Below, piece after piece: positions 9,535 through 16,214 of a DNA stretch of 53,790 nt (position 1 is its first letter; each line of letters opens with the position of its first letter). The DNA is from Pseudideonella sakaiensis (GTDB lineage Bacteria > Pseudomonadota > Gammaproteobacteria > Burkholderiales > Burkholderiaceae_C): the NCBI RefSeq assembly GCF_001293525.1, contig NZ_BBYR01000083.1:1-53790 (forward strand), read 5' to 3'. A program made the position numbers and the translations under genes. The notes under the pieces were generated by a model, which was not told the origin of the DNA, ran no database searches, and saw only the letters and a program-made list of their open reading frames with translations.

Positions 9535-9549
9535 GGACGTGAACGACCC

Positions 9550-9629
9550 GCGAGCGCCCTGGAGGCGCTCGCTGCGCCGCACGTCGTGCGGGGCCGCAGG
9601 CCTCGGGCGACCGAGGCCTCGTCCTTTCG
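9550..9629 (+). terminator. Three consecutive hairpins, last one terminator-like
   Basis: Three perfect inverted repeats follow the orphan CDS stop: GCGAGCGCC/GGCGCTCGC (9550-9558 with 9564-9572), CCGCAC/GTGCGG (9577-9582 with 9586-9591), and AGGCCTCGG/CCGAGGCCT with a GCGA loop (9598-9606 with 9611-9619). The last is followed by TCGTCCTTT, a weak U-tract. The last hairpin is the likely intrinsic terminator for the lipoprotein transcript. Confidence 0.6.
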
Positions 9630-9867
9630 GCGCGGTCGATCGTCGCGCCGAATAGCGCGAATCAATCGGCGGCCTCCGGCTTGTCGATAGGATGGCGGAT
9701 GTTTTCGGCCGCATCCCCCTTCGGTGTCTGACGCATACCTCCTGCTCCGTGGTGGAATCCACGTGACGTCGGATGTGGCTTCGCGCGGCATCCCGGCGGT
9801 TCCCGGGATGCGGTGGCCTTGGTTGGACTGGCCTGCCGCGCTCGTCGCAATCGGAGCATGCAGCGAC

Positions 9868-10635
9868 ATGGCCAAGGGCAAGGGCATTCCAGGGCTCGGC
9901 GCATCGCGGTGGTACGTCAAGAAGTGGTTCGTCGAGCTGTGCGGCAGTGTTCCCCCGGTGATCGTGGGGCTCGTCGGTGGATATCGGCTGCATCAGGAGC
10001 CGGAGCATGCCGTCCTGGCGATCCTCGCCATCGCGGCCGCCATCTGGCTCGCCGGTGCCTCGGCGCTCAAGGTGGTCGCCGCCAAGCGTCAGGACGAGCA
10101 GGACGAACCACAACAGGTGCACGGCGGTTTGCGCGGCGCGCTGCATGTCCTCCACGCGGTGACGGCGAACGCCTGTGGCATGGCAGACGGCGGCATCCAG
10201 AAGCTGCGCGTGACCTTCCACCGTGTCGTTCCGCCGGAGAGCTCCGCACGCCATGCCGAGTCGATCGAGCAGATCACGGACTACGTCGGCCGCGGCGGAG
10301 GCGGTGCGGGCCGTCGGTTCTCCCTCCGGGCCGGCGTCACGGGCCTGGCCGTTCGTTCGGGCAAGCCGCAGATTGCGGAGCGCGGCTCGGACGATCTGCA
10401 GGACTACCTCCGGGAACTGCGGGACACCTGGTCTTACAACGACGGCGAGGCGGCCGAGCGGGACCACAGGACCTTTTCGTGTTTTGCACTGCCGGTGTCG
10501 AGCCGCGATGACAGGATCGTCGGCGTGATCTACATGGACTCGTGTGATCGCGGCAGTTTCTCGGCCAAGGCCGTTCAAAGCCAGATTCTGCAGGCTTGTT
10601 CGGGTCTGGGTCGTTACGTCGAGGAGAGGTATTGA
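9868..10635 (+). CDS. Membrane-anchored GAF-like sensor protein
   Basis: Protein of 255 aa. An upstream GTG at 9724 would give 303 aa, but ATG at 9868 has GGAG 11 bases before it and begins a sensible N-terminus (MAKGKGIPGLGASRWYVKKW). Two hydrophobic segments follow (PPVIVGLVGG and AVLAILAIAAAIWLAGASAL). The cytoplasmic part from about residue 85 has the GAF layout: RRFSLRAGVTGLAVRSGKPQ, a variable middle, then FSCFALPVSSRDDRIVGVIYMDS (shown here in pieces) and a final helix. GAF domains bind small ligands, nucleotides or haem; the ligand is not evident. The stop overlaps the next start (TGATG). A similarly organised pair lies at 28912-30190. Confidence 0.65.
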   Translation: MAKGKGIPGLGASRWYVKKWFVELCGSVPPVIVGLVGGYRLHQEPEHAVLAILAIAAAIWLAGASALKVVAAKRQDEQDEPQQVHGGLRGALHVLHAVTANACGMADGGIQKLRVTFHRVVPPESSARHAESIEQITDYVGRGGGGAGRRFSLRAGVTGLAVRSGKPQIAERGSDDLQDYLRELRDTWSYNDGEAAERDHRTFSCFALPVSSRDDRIVGVIYMDSCDRGSFSAKAVQSQILQACSGLGRYVEERY

Positions 10636-10862
10636 TGAGCACCGAGCGCGACGGCGAACTGATCGAGAGCACACGCATCGTGAGCCGCCCGGGGGCGGTG
10701 CTCGTGGTGCACGAACTGAACCTCACGCCGCGGGGCAGGGACATGCTGCGCGTCGACACGACGGTGATCACGCACGATCCGCCGTCGCATCGGGCGGCCC
10801 GGCCCGTGGCGCGCGAAGCCGACCGACGCTCTGACCCGGCGGGCGACGCGCCGACGGCTTAG
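10635..10862 (+). CDS. Small protein coupled to the GAF-like gene
   Basis: Protein of 75 aa, unrecognised. ATG at 10635 lies in a TGATG overlap with the GAF-like gene, and GAGGAGAGG sits at 10621-10629, so translation is strongly coupled. The first half is probably beta-rich (TRIVSRPGAVLVVHELNLTP); the second half is charged and likely disordered (DPPSHRAARPVAREADRR). There is no signal peptide or membrane segment. Coupling suggests it is the partner or output of the sensor, but no family could be assigned. Confidence 0.6.
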   Translation: MSTERDGELIESTRIVSRPGAVLVVHELNLTPRGRDMLRVDTTVITHDPPSHRAARPVAREADRRSDPAGDAPTA

Positions 10863-11234
10863 GCCGCCAACCAAGGCGCGCGGCCATCTTGCCGCGGCGT
10901 GCAGCGTCGACATCGAGCGTGACGCGGGGCGTCCGTTGCGCCCGGCGGCACCTGCGTCGTTCAGCGCGCGGACGCAGGTTCGCGCAGCAGCCCGGGAGTC
11001 GACGCGGCCCGCGGGCTGCGGATCCGCCCGGCCGGCCGCACCCACTCGATGAGCCGCCTCGAGGCCGACGTCACCCGCAGCAGCGCGGTGGACATCACCC
11101 CCGAGCCGCGCAGTGGACATCGAGGAGTGGCGCGTCGGGGGCGGCGTGGTGATCGAGGTGTCCGCCAAGGGCCCGGCGACGACACCGCGGGCGTGGCGAT
11201 CCGCTGACGGGACCTGGCGAAGGGCAGGGCCTGC
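10863..11234. other. 372-base region without an intact gene
   Basis: No complete gene is visible. Two short plus-strand stretches in different frames look protein-like: GLRIRPAGRTHSMSRLEADV around 11010-11090, and EEWRVGGGVVIEVSAKGPA around 11115-11170. They may be remains of one frameshifted gene. Nothing else is supported. Confidence 0.3.
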
Positions 11235-11660
11235 TCAGCGCACCCAGCCCCGCCGCGCCGCCAGCCGTGTCACCACGAGCTGCACCACCCCCATCCCGGC
11301 GATGAAGGCCGGGAACGGCACGGTCGCCGCGGCGCCCTTGTGGGCCAGCAGGTCGGTGCCGAGGAAGACGTAGCCGAACTGCAGCAGCACCGCGAGCAGC
11401 GACACCAGGTAGAGCGGGAAGGCCAGGCGCGAGCGCGCGAGCAGGGCGGCGGCGCCGGCCAGCGCGGCCAGCGTGGCCAGCGCGTAGTCCCACGCGAACC
11501 ACGCGGGCAGGGCGCGGTGGAAGGCCAGGTCCCACGCGCCCTGCGCCTCGGCCATGCGCTCGCCGGCGACGACGTGCGCGACGAACGAGGCCACGCCTGC
11601 GAGCGACCACAGCAGCAGGACCAGGGCCAGCGTGACGAACCAGCCGGGACGACGGGACAT
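11235..11660 (-). CDS. Small four-helix membrane protein
   Basis: Protein of 141 aa with four hydrophobic segments: WFVTLALVLLLWSLAGVASF, YALATLAALAGAAALLA, AFPLYLVSLLAVLLQFGYVF and PAFIAGMGVVQLVVTRL. It ends in a positive cluster (RLAARRGWVR), which suggests a cytoplasmic C-terminus. ATG at 11660 is preceded by GGAGG, and that sequence overlaps the proposed stop of the XRE regulator (11672-11674), so the two genes appear coupled. I do not recognise a specific family. It may be the target or partner of the regulator. Confidence 0.72.
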   Translation of the reverse strand: MSRRPGWFVTLALVLLLWSLAGVASFVAHVVAGERMAEAQGAWDLAFHRALPAWFAWDYALATLAALAGAAALLARSRLAFPLYLVSLLAVLLQFGYVFLGTDLLAHKGAAATVPFPAFIAGMGVVQLVVTRLAARRGWVR

Positions 11661-11671
11661 GCGTGCCTCCT

Positions 11672-12321
11672 TCAGCGCCGGCGCCGCGGGGCCGCCGGCC
11701 GCTTCTTCGCCGCCGCCCCCGAGCGGGCGCCGGCCTCCGCGCCGGATTCTGCACCCGGCGCGGGCACGGCTCCGCCCAGGCCACCGCCGCCGCCCGGCGC
11801 TTCAGCAGCGCCCTCGCCGCCTGCCGCCGCGACGGCTCCGCCGCATGCCAGTCGAGCAGCAGCTCGGCCGTCTCGTCGTCGGTGGCGTAGAGGAAGGCCG
11901 CCGGCACCTGCAGCGCCTCGGCCAGCCGGCGCGCGATGTCGAAGTGCGGCAGGTGCTTGCCCGTCTCGTACTGGCTGATGCGCGCGCTCGCGGAGAACTC
12001 GTCGATCCCCGCCAGCGCGCCGAGCGCTTCCTGGCTCAGGTCCCGCAGGTCGCGCGCCTGGCGCAGGCGGCGGCCGAAGATGCTCGGGGCGCGCGGCGCC
12101 TCGGCGGCGGGGTCGGCCACGGGCGGGCCGGCGGAGGGCGTGGGCTCGCCCGCCGCGGGGGTGGCCGGCGACGCTGCTTCCACGCCGCCCGGTGGGGCAG
12201 CGTCCGCCCCGGCCCTGGGCGCCGTGGCGGGATCGGACCGGCCAGGCGAGCCCGCCGCGTCGGAGGTGGCGGCCGCATCGTGCGCCGCGGGAGGAGAGGG
12301 CTTGCTCGGGCCAGGAGACAC
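11672..12321 (-). CDS. XRE-family transcriptional regulator 1 (apparent frameshift near its 3' end)
   Basis: GTG start at 12321. A Pro/Ala-rich N-terminal tail of about 75 residues is followed by a helix-turn-helix (FGRRLRQARDLRDLSQEALG, then ISQYETGKHLPHFDIARRLAEAL) and a C-terminal segment FLYATDDETAELLLDW. The domain is nearly identical in layout to the regulator at 13269-13667. As written, the frame runs on to 11095, right across the membrane-protein gene. Adding one base near 11781-11795 instead ends the protein at TGA 11672-11674 in a basic tail (AAPRRRR) like that of its paralogue, with the stop inside the next gene's ribosome site. The start abuts a palindromic operator, so autoregulation is likely. 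Confidence 0.7.
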
Positions 12322-12322
12322 C

Positions 12323-12370
12323 CTCAGAGGGTCTGAGAACGATGCCGTGCTGCCTCTAAGACGTTCTTAG
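12323..12370. promoter_or_regulatory. Compound palindromic operator, pair A
   Basis: Two perfect 6-3-6 inverted repeats: CTCAGA-N3-TCTGAG at 12323-12337 and CTAAGA-N3-TCTTAG at 12356-12370. Their centres are 33 bases apart, about three helical turns. The first begins one base upstream of the GTG start of XRE regulator 1; the second lies 86 bases before the STN gene start on the other strand. The repeat of this design at 13669-13716 and 13778-13823 makes it a credible binding site for the paralogous XRE proteins. Confidence 0.75.
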
Positions 12371-12456
12371 CCGGCCTCCCTCGCGCGGCCTCCCCACACC
12401 GCCGCCCTCGGTGAAATCCCGCGCCGGATCGGCCCCCGCCGCCACGTCATCCCCGC

Positions 12457-13146
12457 ATGGACCCCGTGGCGACTCCTGGCCGGTGCAAGGCCCGGCACCG
12501 GCGGGCCGTGTGCCGCCCGCAGCGGCACCGGCACGAGCGCCGGCACACCGCCGCGACCCTCGCCGTCGCCGCCGCGGCGGCCGCTGCGGCCGGCGGCCTG
12601 GCGAACTGCGCGCCGACGGCGGTCCCGGCCCCGGCCGTCCGCGCGGCGGCCGCCGCTGAGGGCGCCGTTGGCGCCGACGCCGCGGCAAGCGCCCCCCAAG
12701 TCACTGCCGCCGACGCCATCGCCGCAGCGGCTCACGCCACCGCCGCAGCCGCGGCCACCGCCACCGCCACCGCCGCAGCCGCCTCCATCGCGACCGCTGC
12801 CGAGCACCGGCCCGACGCCGCCACCGCACGGCACGCGATCCACCAGCCCGCATTGCCCCTCGCCGACGCGCTGCGCGAGATCACCCGCCAGAGCGGCCAC
12901 CCGGTCGTCTTCGACGCCGGGGCCGTGACCGGCCGCGAGGCGCCGGCGATCGGGGGGTGGATGACGGTGGGGGAGGCGGTGGGGTGGGTGGTGGAGGGGG
13001 CGGGGCTCTGCTCGGAACGCTTGCACAGCGGCGGCGTCATCGTGAGGGGCTGCCGCGAAAGCGGCGCCGGTGCGGCCGGGGGCACCGCGTCGCACCTCGA
13101 GGCGTCGTCCACGACTGCGTCGGCGCGTGATGGATGCAGCCCGTGA
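12457..13146 (+). CDS. Orphan STN-domain exported protein
   Basis: Protein of 229 aa. A basic N-terminus and Ala-rich hydrophobic stretch (TLAVAAAAAAAAGGLANC) form an export signal, possibly a lipoprotein signal with an atypical box LANC. A long Ala/Thr-rich linker follows. Residues about 128-200 match the STN (secretin/TonB N-terminal) fold: HQPALPLADALREITRQSG, VVFDAGAVTGREAPAIGG, MTVGEAVGWVVEGAGL, VIVRG. The same motif opens the TonB receptor at 16215. There is no plug or barrel, so this is a free periplasmic signalling domain or a truncated receptor. It is divergent from XRE regulator 1 and shares its operator. Confidence 0.65.
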   Translation: MDPVATPGRCKARHRRAVCRPQRHRHERRHTAATLAVAAAAAAAAGGLANCAPTAVPAPAVRAAAAAEGAVGADAAASAPQVTAADAIAAAAHATAAAAATATATAAAASIATAAEHRPDAATARHAIHQPALPLADALREITRQSGHPVVFDAGAVTGREAPAIGGWMTVGEAVGWVVEGAGLCSERLHSGGVIVRGCRESGAGAAGGTASHLEASSTTASARDGCSP

Positions 13147-13194
13147 TTTCGCGAGTCGTCGGCAGAGTTCACTCCTGCTCTCTTGCGCGCTGAA

Positions 13195-13210
13195 CTGTCA
13201 TTTCATACAG
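13195..13210. promoter_or_regulatory. Isolated LexA/SOS-box-like site
   Basis: CTGT-N8-ACAG, with flanking bases AA before and TA after, matches the LexA consensus used in beta- and gammaproteobacteria. It sits in the 122-base gap between the convergent STN and XRE regulator 2 genes, with no SOS-type gene next to it in this window. Confidence 0.45.
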
Positions 13211-13268
13211 TATCGGGGTGGGTGAAAGCGCTGCGCCGTCCGACCGGCGTCATGGCGGCCCCCGGTAC

Positions 13269-13667
13269 TCAACGTCGTCGGCGCCGTCGGGTGTTCGTCT
13301 TCATCCGTTCGAGGTTTGCGTCCACCTTCAGCAGTTTGAGCGCGATCTGGCGTTTCGCAGGCTCCGCGGCGTCCCAGCCGAGCAGCAAGGCGGCCGTCTC
13401 GTCGTCGGTCGAATAGAAGAAGGCAGGTGGAACCTCGAGAGCGCCGGCGAGACGGCAGGCGATGTCGAAATGCGGGAGGTGCTTGCCTGTCTCGTACTGG
13501 CTGATGCGGGCGCTGGCCGAGGCTTCATCGATCCCCGCGCGGGCGCCCAGGTCGCCCTGGCTGTAGCCACGCATCTCGCGGGCCTGACGCAGACGGGTGC
13601 CGAAGAGCGACCGAACACGTCGTGTCGCAGAGGCGGCAGGAGGGCGGAGGAGGGGTGGATCAGACAC
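13269..13667 (-). CDS. XRE-family transcriptional regulator 2
   Basis: Protein of 132 aa. GTG start at 13667, placed like that of its paralogue one base after a palindrome, and both genes open GTGTCT. It has a helix-turn-helix (FGTRLRQAREMRGYSQGDLG, GIDEASASARISQYETGKHL, IACRLAGALEVPPAFFYSTD) followed by the shared C-terminal helix (ETAALLLGWDAAEPAKRQIA) and a basic tail of six Arg. It is shorter than regulator 1 because it lacks the long N-terminal tail. It is divergent from the sigma factor gene at 13895, which makes it a candidate repressor or switch of the lasso uptake arm as well as of itself. Confidence 0.85.
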   Translation of the reverse strand: MSDPPLLRPPAASATRRVRSLFGTRLRQAREMRGYSQGDLGARAGIDEASASARISQYETGKHLPHFDIACRLAGALEVPPAFFYSTDDETAALLLGWDAAEPAKRQIALKLLKVDANLERMKTNTRRRRRR

Positions 13668-13668
13668 C

Positions 13669-13716
13669 CTCAGAGCGTCTGAGATGCCTTCGCCTGTATC
13701 TCTAAGACCTCCTGAG
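13669..13716. promoter_or_regulatory. Compound palindromic operator, pair B
   Basis: CTCAGA-N3-TCTGAG (perfect) at 13669-13683 and CTAAGA-N3-CCTGAG (imperfect) at 13702-13716, centres 33 bases apart as in pair A. The first half abuts the GTG start of XRE regulator 2. Confidence 0.72.
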
Positions 13717-13777
13717 TTTTCGGGGCCGGGGATCCCGCCTTTGGGGGCTGGATCTCGCTGGTCGTCCGCACTCCACC

Positions 13778-13823
13778 CTCAGGGGGTCTGAGATTTTCGA
13801 TCTGACTGCTAAGAACTCCTTAG
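13778..13823. promoter_or_regulatory. Compound palindromic operator, pair C
   Basis: CTCAGG-N3-TCTGAG at 13778-13792 and CTAAGA-N3-CCTTAG at 13809-13823, each with one mismatch, centres 31 bases apart. It lies just upstream of the first sigma factor gene. On the minus strand, as in pairs A and B, a GTG codon (13776-13774) follows one base after the first palindrome; it opens only a 24-codon ORF ending at 13702 inside pair B. Confidence 0.65.
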
Positions 13824-13894
13824 AATTTGTCGCGCCAGGCCCCATCGGGGTCGGCGGGGTGTCGGCGCCCTTGCGCCATCCGACGAGACGGGGG

Positions 13895-14383
13895 ATGTTC
13901 GGCATGCAGCGTCGCTTGAAGCGCGCCCTGGACGCTGTTCGCAGTGCGCTGCGTCGCCGCGGTCGCACGCCTCATGAGGCCGACGACCTGGTGCAGGAGG
14001 CCTGGCTCCGGATGGCTTGCTACGAAGGCGAGCAGCCGGTGGAGCGCCCCGAGGCCTTTCTGATGCAGGTGGCGCTCAACCTGTCGGTCGACGATTACCG
14101 GCAGGGCGCGAAGCGCGGCGAAGCCGTTGCCGTCGAGGACGTGGTCCTCATCGACGTGGCGCCCAGCGTCGAGGCCGTCGTTCTGGCGCGCGAGCGGGTG
14201 GCGCGGCTGGGGCGCTGCCTGGCCCGACTCTCTCCGCCCACCCGCGAGATCTTCCTGGCCTGCCGCGTGGACGGGCTGACTTACCAGGAGATCGCCCGGC
14301 AGCGTGGGATCTCGGTCAGCACCGTCGAGCGCCATGTGTCGAAGGCCCTGCAGCTGCTGATGCAGGGCATGGCGGACTGGTAG
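13895..14383 (+). CDS. FecI-like ECF sigma factor 1
   Basis: About 162 aa from the ATG at 13895; a GTG at 13859 would give 174 aa, and an ATG at 13904 is also possible. Region 2 is clear (HEADDLVQEAWLRMACYEGE, then RPEAFLMQVALNLSVDDYR), as is region 4 (LSPPTREIFLACRVDGLTYQ, EIARQRGISVSTVERHVSKA). This is the FecI type that pairs with FecR anti-sigma factors and TonB receptors. It lies under operator pair C and divergent from XRE regulator 2, and it is followed after 205 bases by a second sigma factor. It probably drives the uptake/isopeptidase arm. Confidence 0.88.
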   Translation: MFGMQRRLKRALDAVRSALRRRGRTPHEADDLVQEAWLRMACYEGEQPVERPEAFLMQVALNLSVDDYRQGAKRGEAVAVEDVVLIDVAPSVEAVVLARERVARLGRCLARLSPPTREIFLACRVDGLTYQEIARQRGISVSTVERHVSKALQLLMQGMADW

Positions 14384-14588
14384 CGTCGTGCGTCTGCCGG
14401 CGCCATCTCCCTTTCGTGGGATGACAAGGGGGTGGCAGGGGGTGGATCCTTCGCCCAGGAAGCCGCCCGCGCCGCGGGGGCTTCGTCGAGCGCTTGCAGG
14501 GTCGTCGGGCGACGCGTCGAGGGGCATGGGCTGCGATGCGGGCAGGTGTCGGCGGGCCGTGGGCGTCCTGCTGGCCTACTGCGGGTTC

Positions 14589-15080
14589 ATGCTCATGCCC
14601 ACCGACTGGAAAGGGATCGTCAGACGGGTACGCCGGCTCCTCGCGCGGAAGGGCATGCCCGCTCAGGAGGCGGAGGACGTGGTGCAGGAGGCGTGGCTGC
14701 GCTTGCACCGCTACCAGCAGCAGCACGAGGTCAAGGAGCCCGAGGCCTTCCTGGCGACCGCCGCGCGGCGGCTCGCAATCGACCAGCATCGTCGCGGCCA
14801 GGTGCGTGGCGAGCACCTGGTGCTCGATGAAGAGACCCTGGTCGATCCGACCGCCGACGTCGAAGCGATCGTGCTGCGGCGTGAGTTCGGTGGTTTGATG
14901 CAGCGCGGCCTGGCGACGCTCGACGAGCAGACGCGCCGGATCTTCATCGCGAACCTCTACGAAGGCGAAAGCTACGGCGACCTCGCGATCCGCTACCGGA
15001 TCAGCGTCGCTGCCGTCGAGCGCAGCATTGCCCGCGCGACGCTCGCACTCACGGCGGCGTCGCGGGAGCCGCCGGAATGA
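14589..15080 (+). CDS. FecI-like ECF sigma factor 2
   Basis: Protein of 163 aa from ATG 14589 (MLMPTDWKGIVRRVRRLL). The frame is open further upstream but that part reads as non-coding, and no better start was found. Region 2: AEDVVQEAWLRLHRYQQQ and EPEAFLATAARRLAIDQHRR. Region 4: LDEQTRRIFIANLYEGESYG and LAIRYRISVAAVERSIARAT. Its stop overlaps the FecR start (ATGA), so this sigma factor, rather than the first, is the coupled partner of FecR. Two different FecI-type factors before one FecR is unusual. Confidence 0.87.
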   Translation: MLMPTDWKGIVRRVRRLLARKGMPAQEAEDVVQEAWLRLHRYQQQHEVKEPEAFLATAARRLAIDQHRRGQVRGEHLVLDEETLVDPTADVEAIVLRREFGGLMQRGLATLDEQTRRIFIANLYEGESYGDLAIRYRISVAAVERSIARATLALTAASREPPE

Positions 15081-16141
15081 CGACGCGCCCTGACAACGCG
15101 GATCGTCCGGACATCGGCGGTCGCGATGCCCGGCGGGTGATCGAGGCCGAGGCGGCGGTGTGGATCGCCATGCTTCACGGACCGAACCGCACCCGGCAGA
15201 TGGAGCTGAACTGCCTGGACTGGCAGCGCCGGTCGGCGGCCCACCGACAGGCATTCGAGCGCTGCACCGAGATATGGGAGCTGGCTGGGGGGGTGTCGGC
15301 CGAGGGTGTTGCCAGGGCGGCGGTGCACGGCGCGCGAGGCGGCGGCGCCGATGCAGGCTCCGGCGCCACCCGGTCGGCCCGCCGGTCGGTCCTGGCGCTG
15401 GCCGGCACGCTTGCGGGCGCCGTCGTGCTCGGCGTCGCCTGGCAGGCCTGGCAAGCGCGTGGCGTGTTCCAGACGGGCGTCGGGGAACAGCAGGTCGCGG
15501 TGCTCTCCGATGGGAGCCGGCTGTCGCTGAACACGGCGACGCGGGTCCGGGTCTCGATGTCCGGGTCGTTGCGCGAACTGCAACTCGAGTACGGCGAGGC
15601 CTACTTCGAGGTGGCCAAGGAGACGCGGCCGTTCGTGGTTCGCGCCGGCGATCGACAGGTCGTCGCGCTCGGTACGGCCTTCGTCGTTCGATGGGAAGGC
15701 GCTGCAGCGGATGCCGGTGCCGGCGTGGTCGTGACCCTGGTCCAGGGCCAGGTCCGGGTGCAGCCAGCGAAGGCGGCCGTGGCGCCCATGGATGCCGGCT
15801 ACACGATGCGCCCGGGAGAGCGCCTGAGACTGCCGGCTCACGCTGGAGTCGACCGCTCGGCCGCTCCCGCCGTCGATCGCCCCCCGATCGAGCGCGTGAC
15901 CGCCTGGACCCGCAACGAGGCCATCTTCGACGGCACCCCACTGGCCGATGCCGTCGCGGAGATGAACCGCTACAGCCGCACGCCCATCGTGCTGCAGGGC
16001 GGCGGCGCCCTGGACGCCCGTCGCATCAGCGGAGTGTTCCGCACGGGCGACAACGAGGCCTTCATCGCGTCGGTCGCCGCGATCCATCGCCTCGGGGTCC
16101 GGCGTGGGAATGGACGGATCGAACTGTTCCCGAACCCCTAG
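15077..16141 (+). CDS. fecR: FecR-type anti-sigma factor
   Basis: Protein of 354 aa. A cytoplasmic N-terminal DUF4880-like domain (EAAVWIAMLHGPNRTRQMEL to AHRQAFERCTEIWELAGG) would bind the sigma factor. One membrane helix follows at about residues 104-123 (SVLALAGTLAGAVVLGVAWQ). The periplasmic FecR domain has VAVLSDGSRLSLNTATRVRV, LEYGEAYFEVAKETRPFVVR and VVALGTAFVVRW. The C-terminal part (FDGTPLADAVAEMNRYSRTP) is STN-like and would contact the receptor's signalling domain. ATG overlaps the sigma 2 stop. Role: relays receptor occupancy across the inner membrane. Confidence 0.9.
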   Translation: MTTRPDNADRPDIGGRDARRVIEAEAAVWIAMLHGPNRTRQMELNCLDWQRRSAAHRQAFERCTEIWELAGGVSAEGVARAAVHGARGGGADAGSGATRSARRSVLALAGTLAGAVVLGVAWQAWQARGVFQTGVGEQQVAVLSDGSRLSLNTATRVRVSMSGSLRELQLEYGEAYFEVAKETRPFVVRAGDRQVVALGTAFVVRWEGAAADAGAGVVVTLVQGQVRVQPAKAAVAPMDAGYTMRPGERLRLPAHAGVDRSAAPAVDRPPIERVTAWTRNEAIFDGTPLADAVAEMNRYSRTPIVLQGGGALDARRISGVFRTGDNEAFIASVAAIHRLGVRRGNGRIELFPNP

Positions 16142-16214
16142 GGATTCCCCGCGCGATTCTCGGCCCCCTGCAGCGTCATCTCGTTGTCGTCCTAACCGAA
16201 CGAGAGGCTGCCCG

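Noticed and set aside
9724-9867. GTG 9724 as start of the first GAF-like protein
   Set aside because: No ribosome site and weak coding character up to 9868, where GGAG and an ATG precede the membrane-anchor region.
16104-16214. N-terminal extension of the TonB receptor
   Set aside because: It overlaps the end of FecR, lacks a ribosome site, and hides the signal peptide that begins at 16215.
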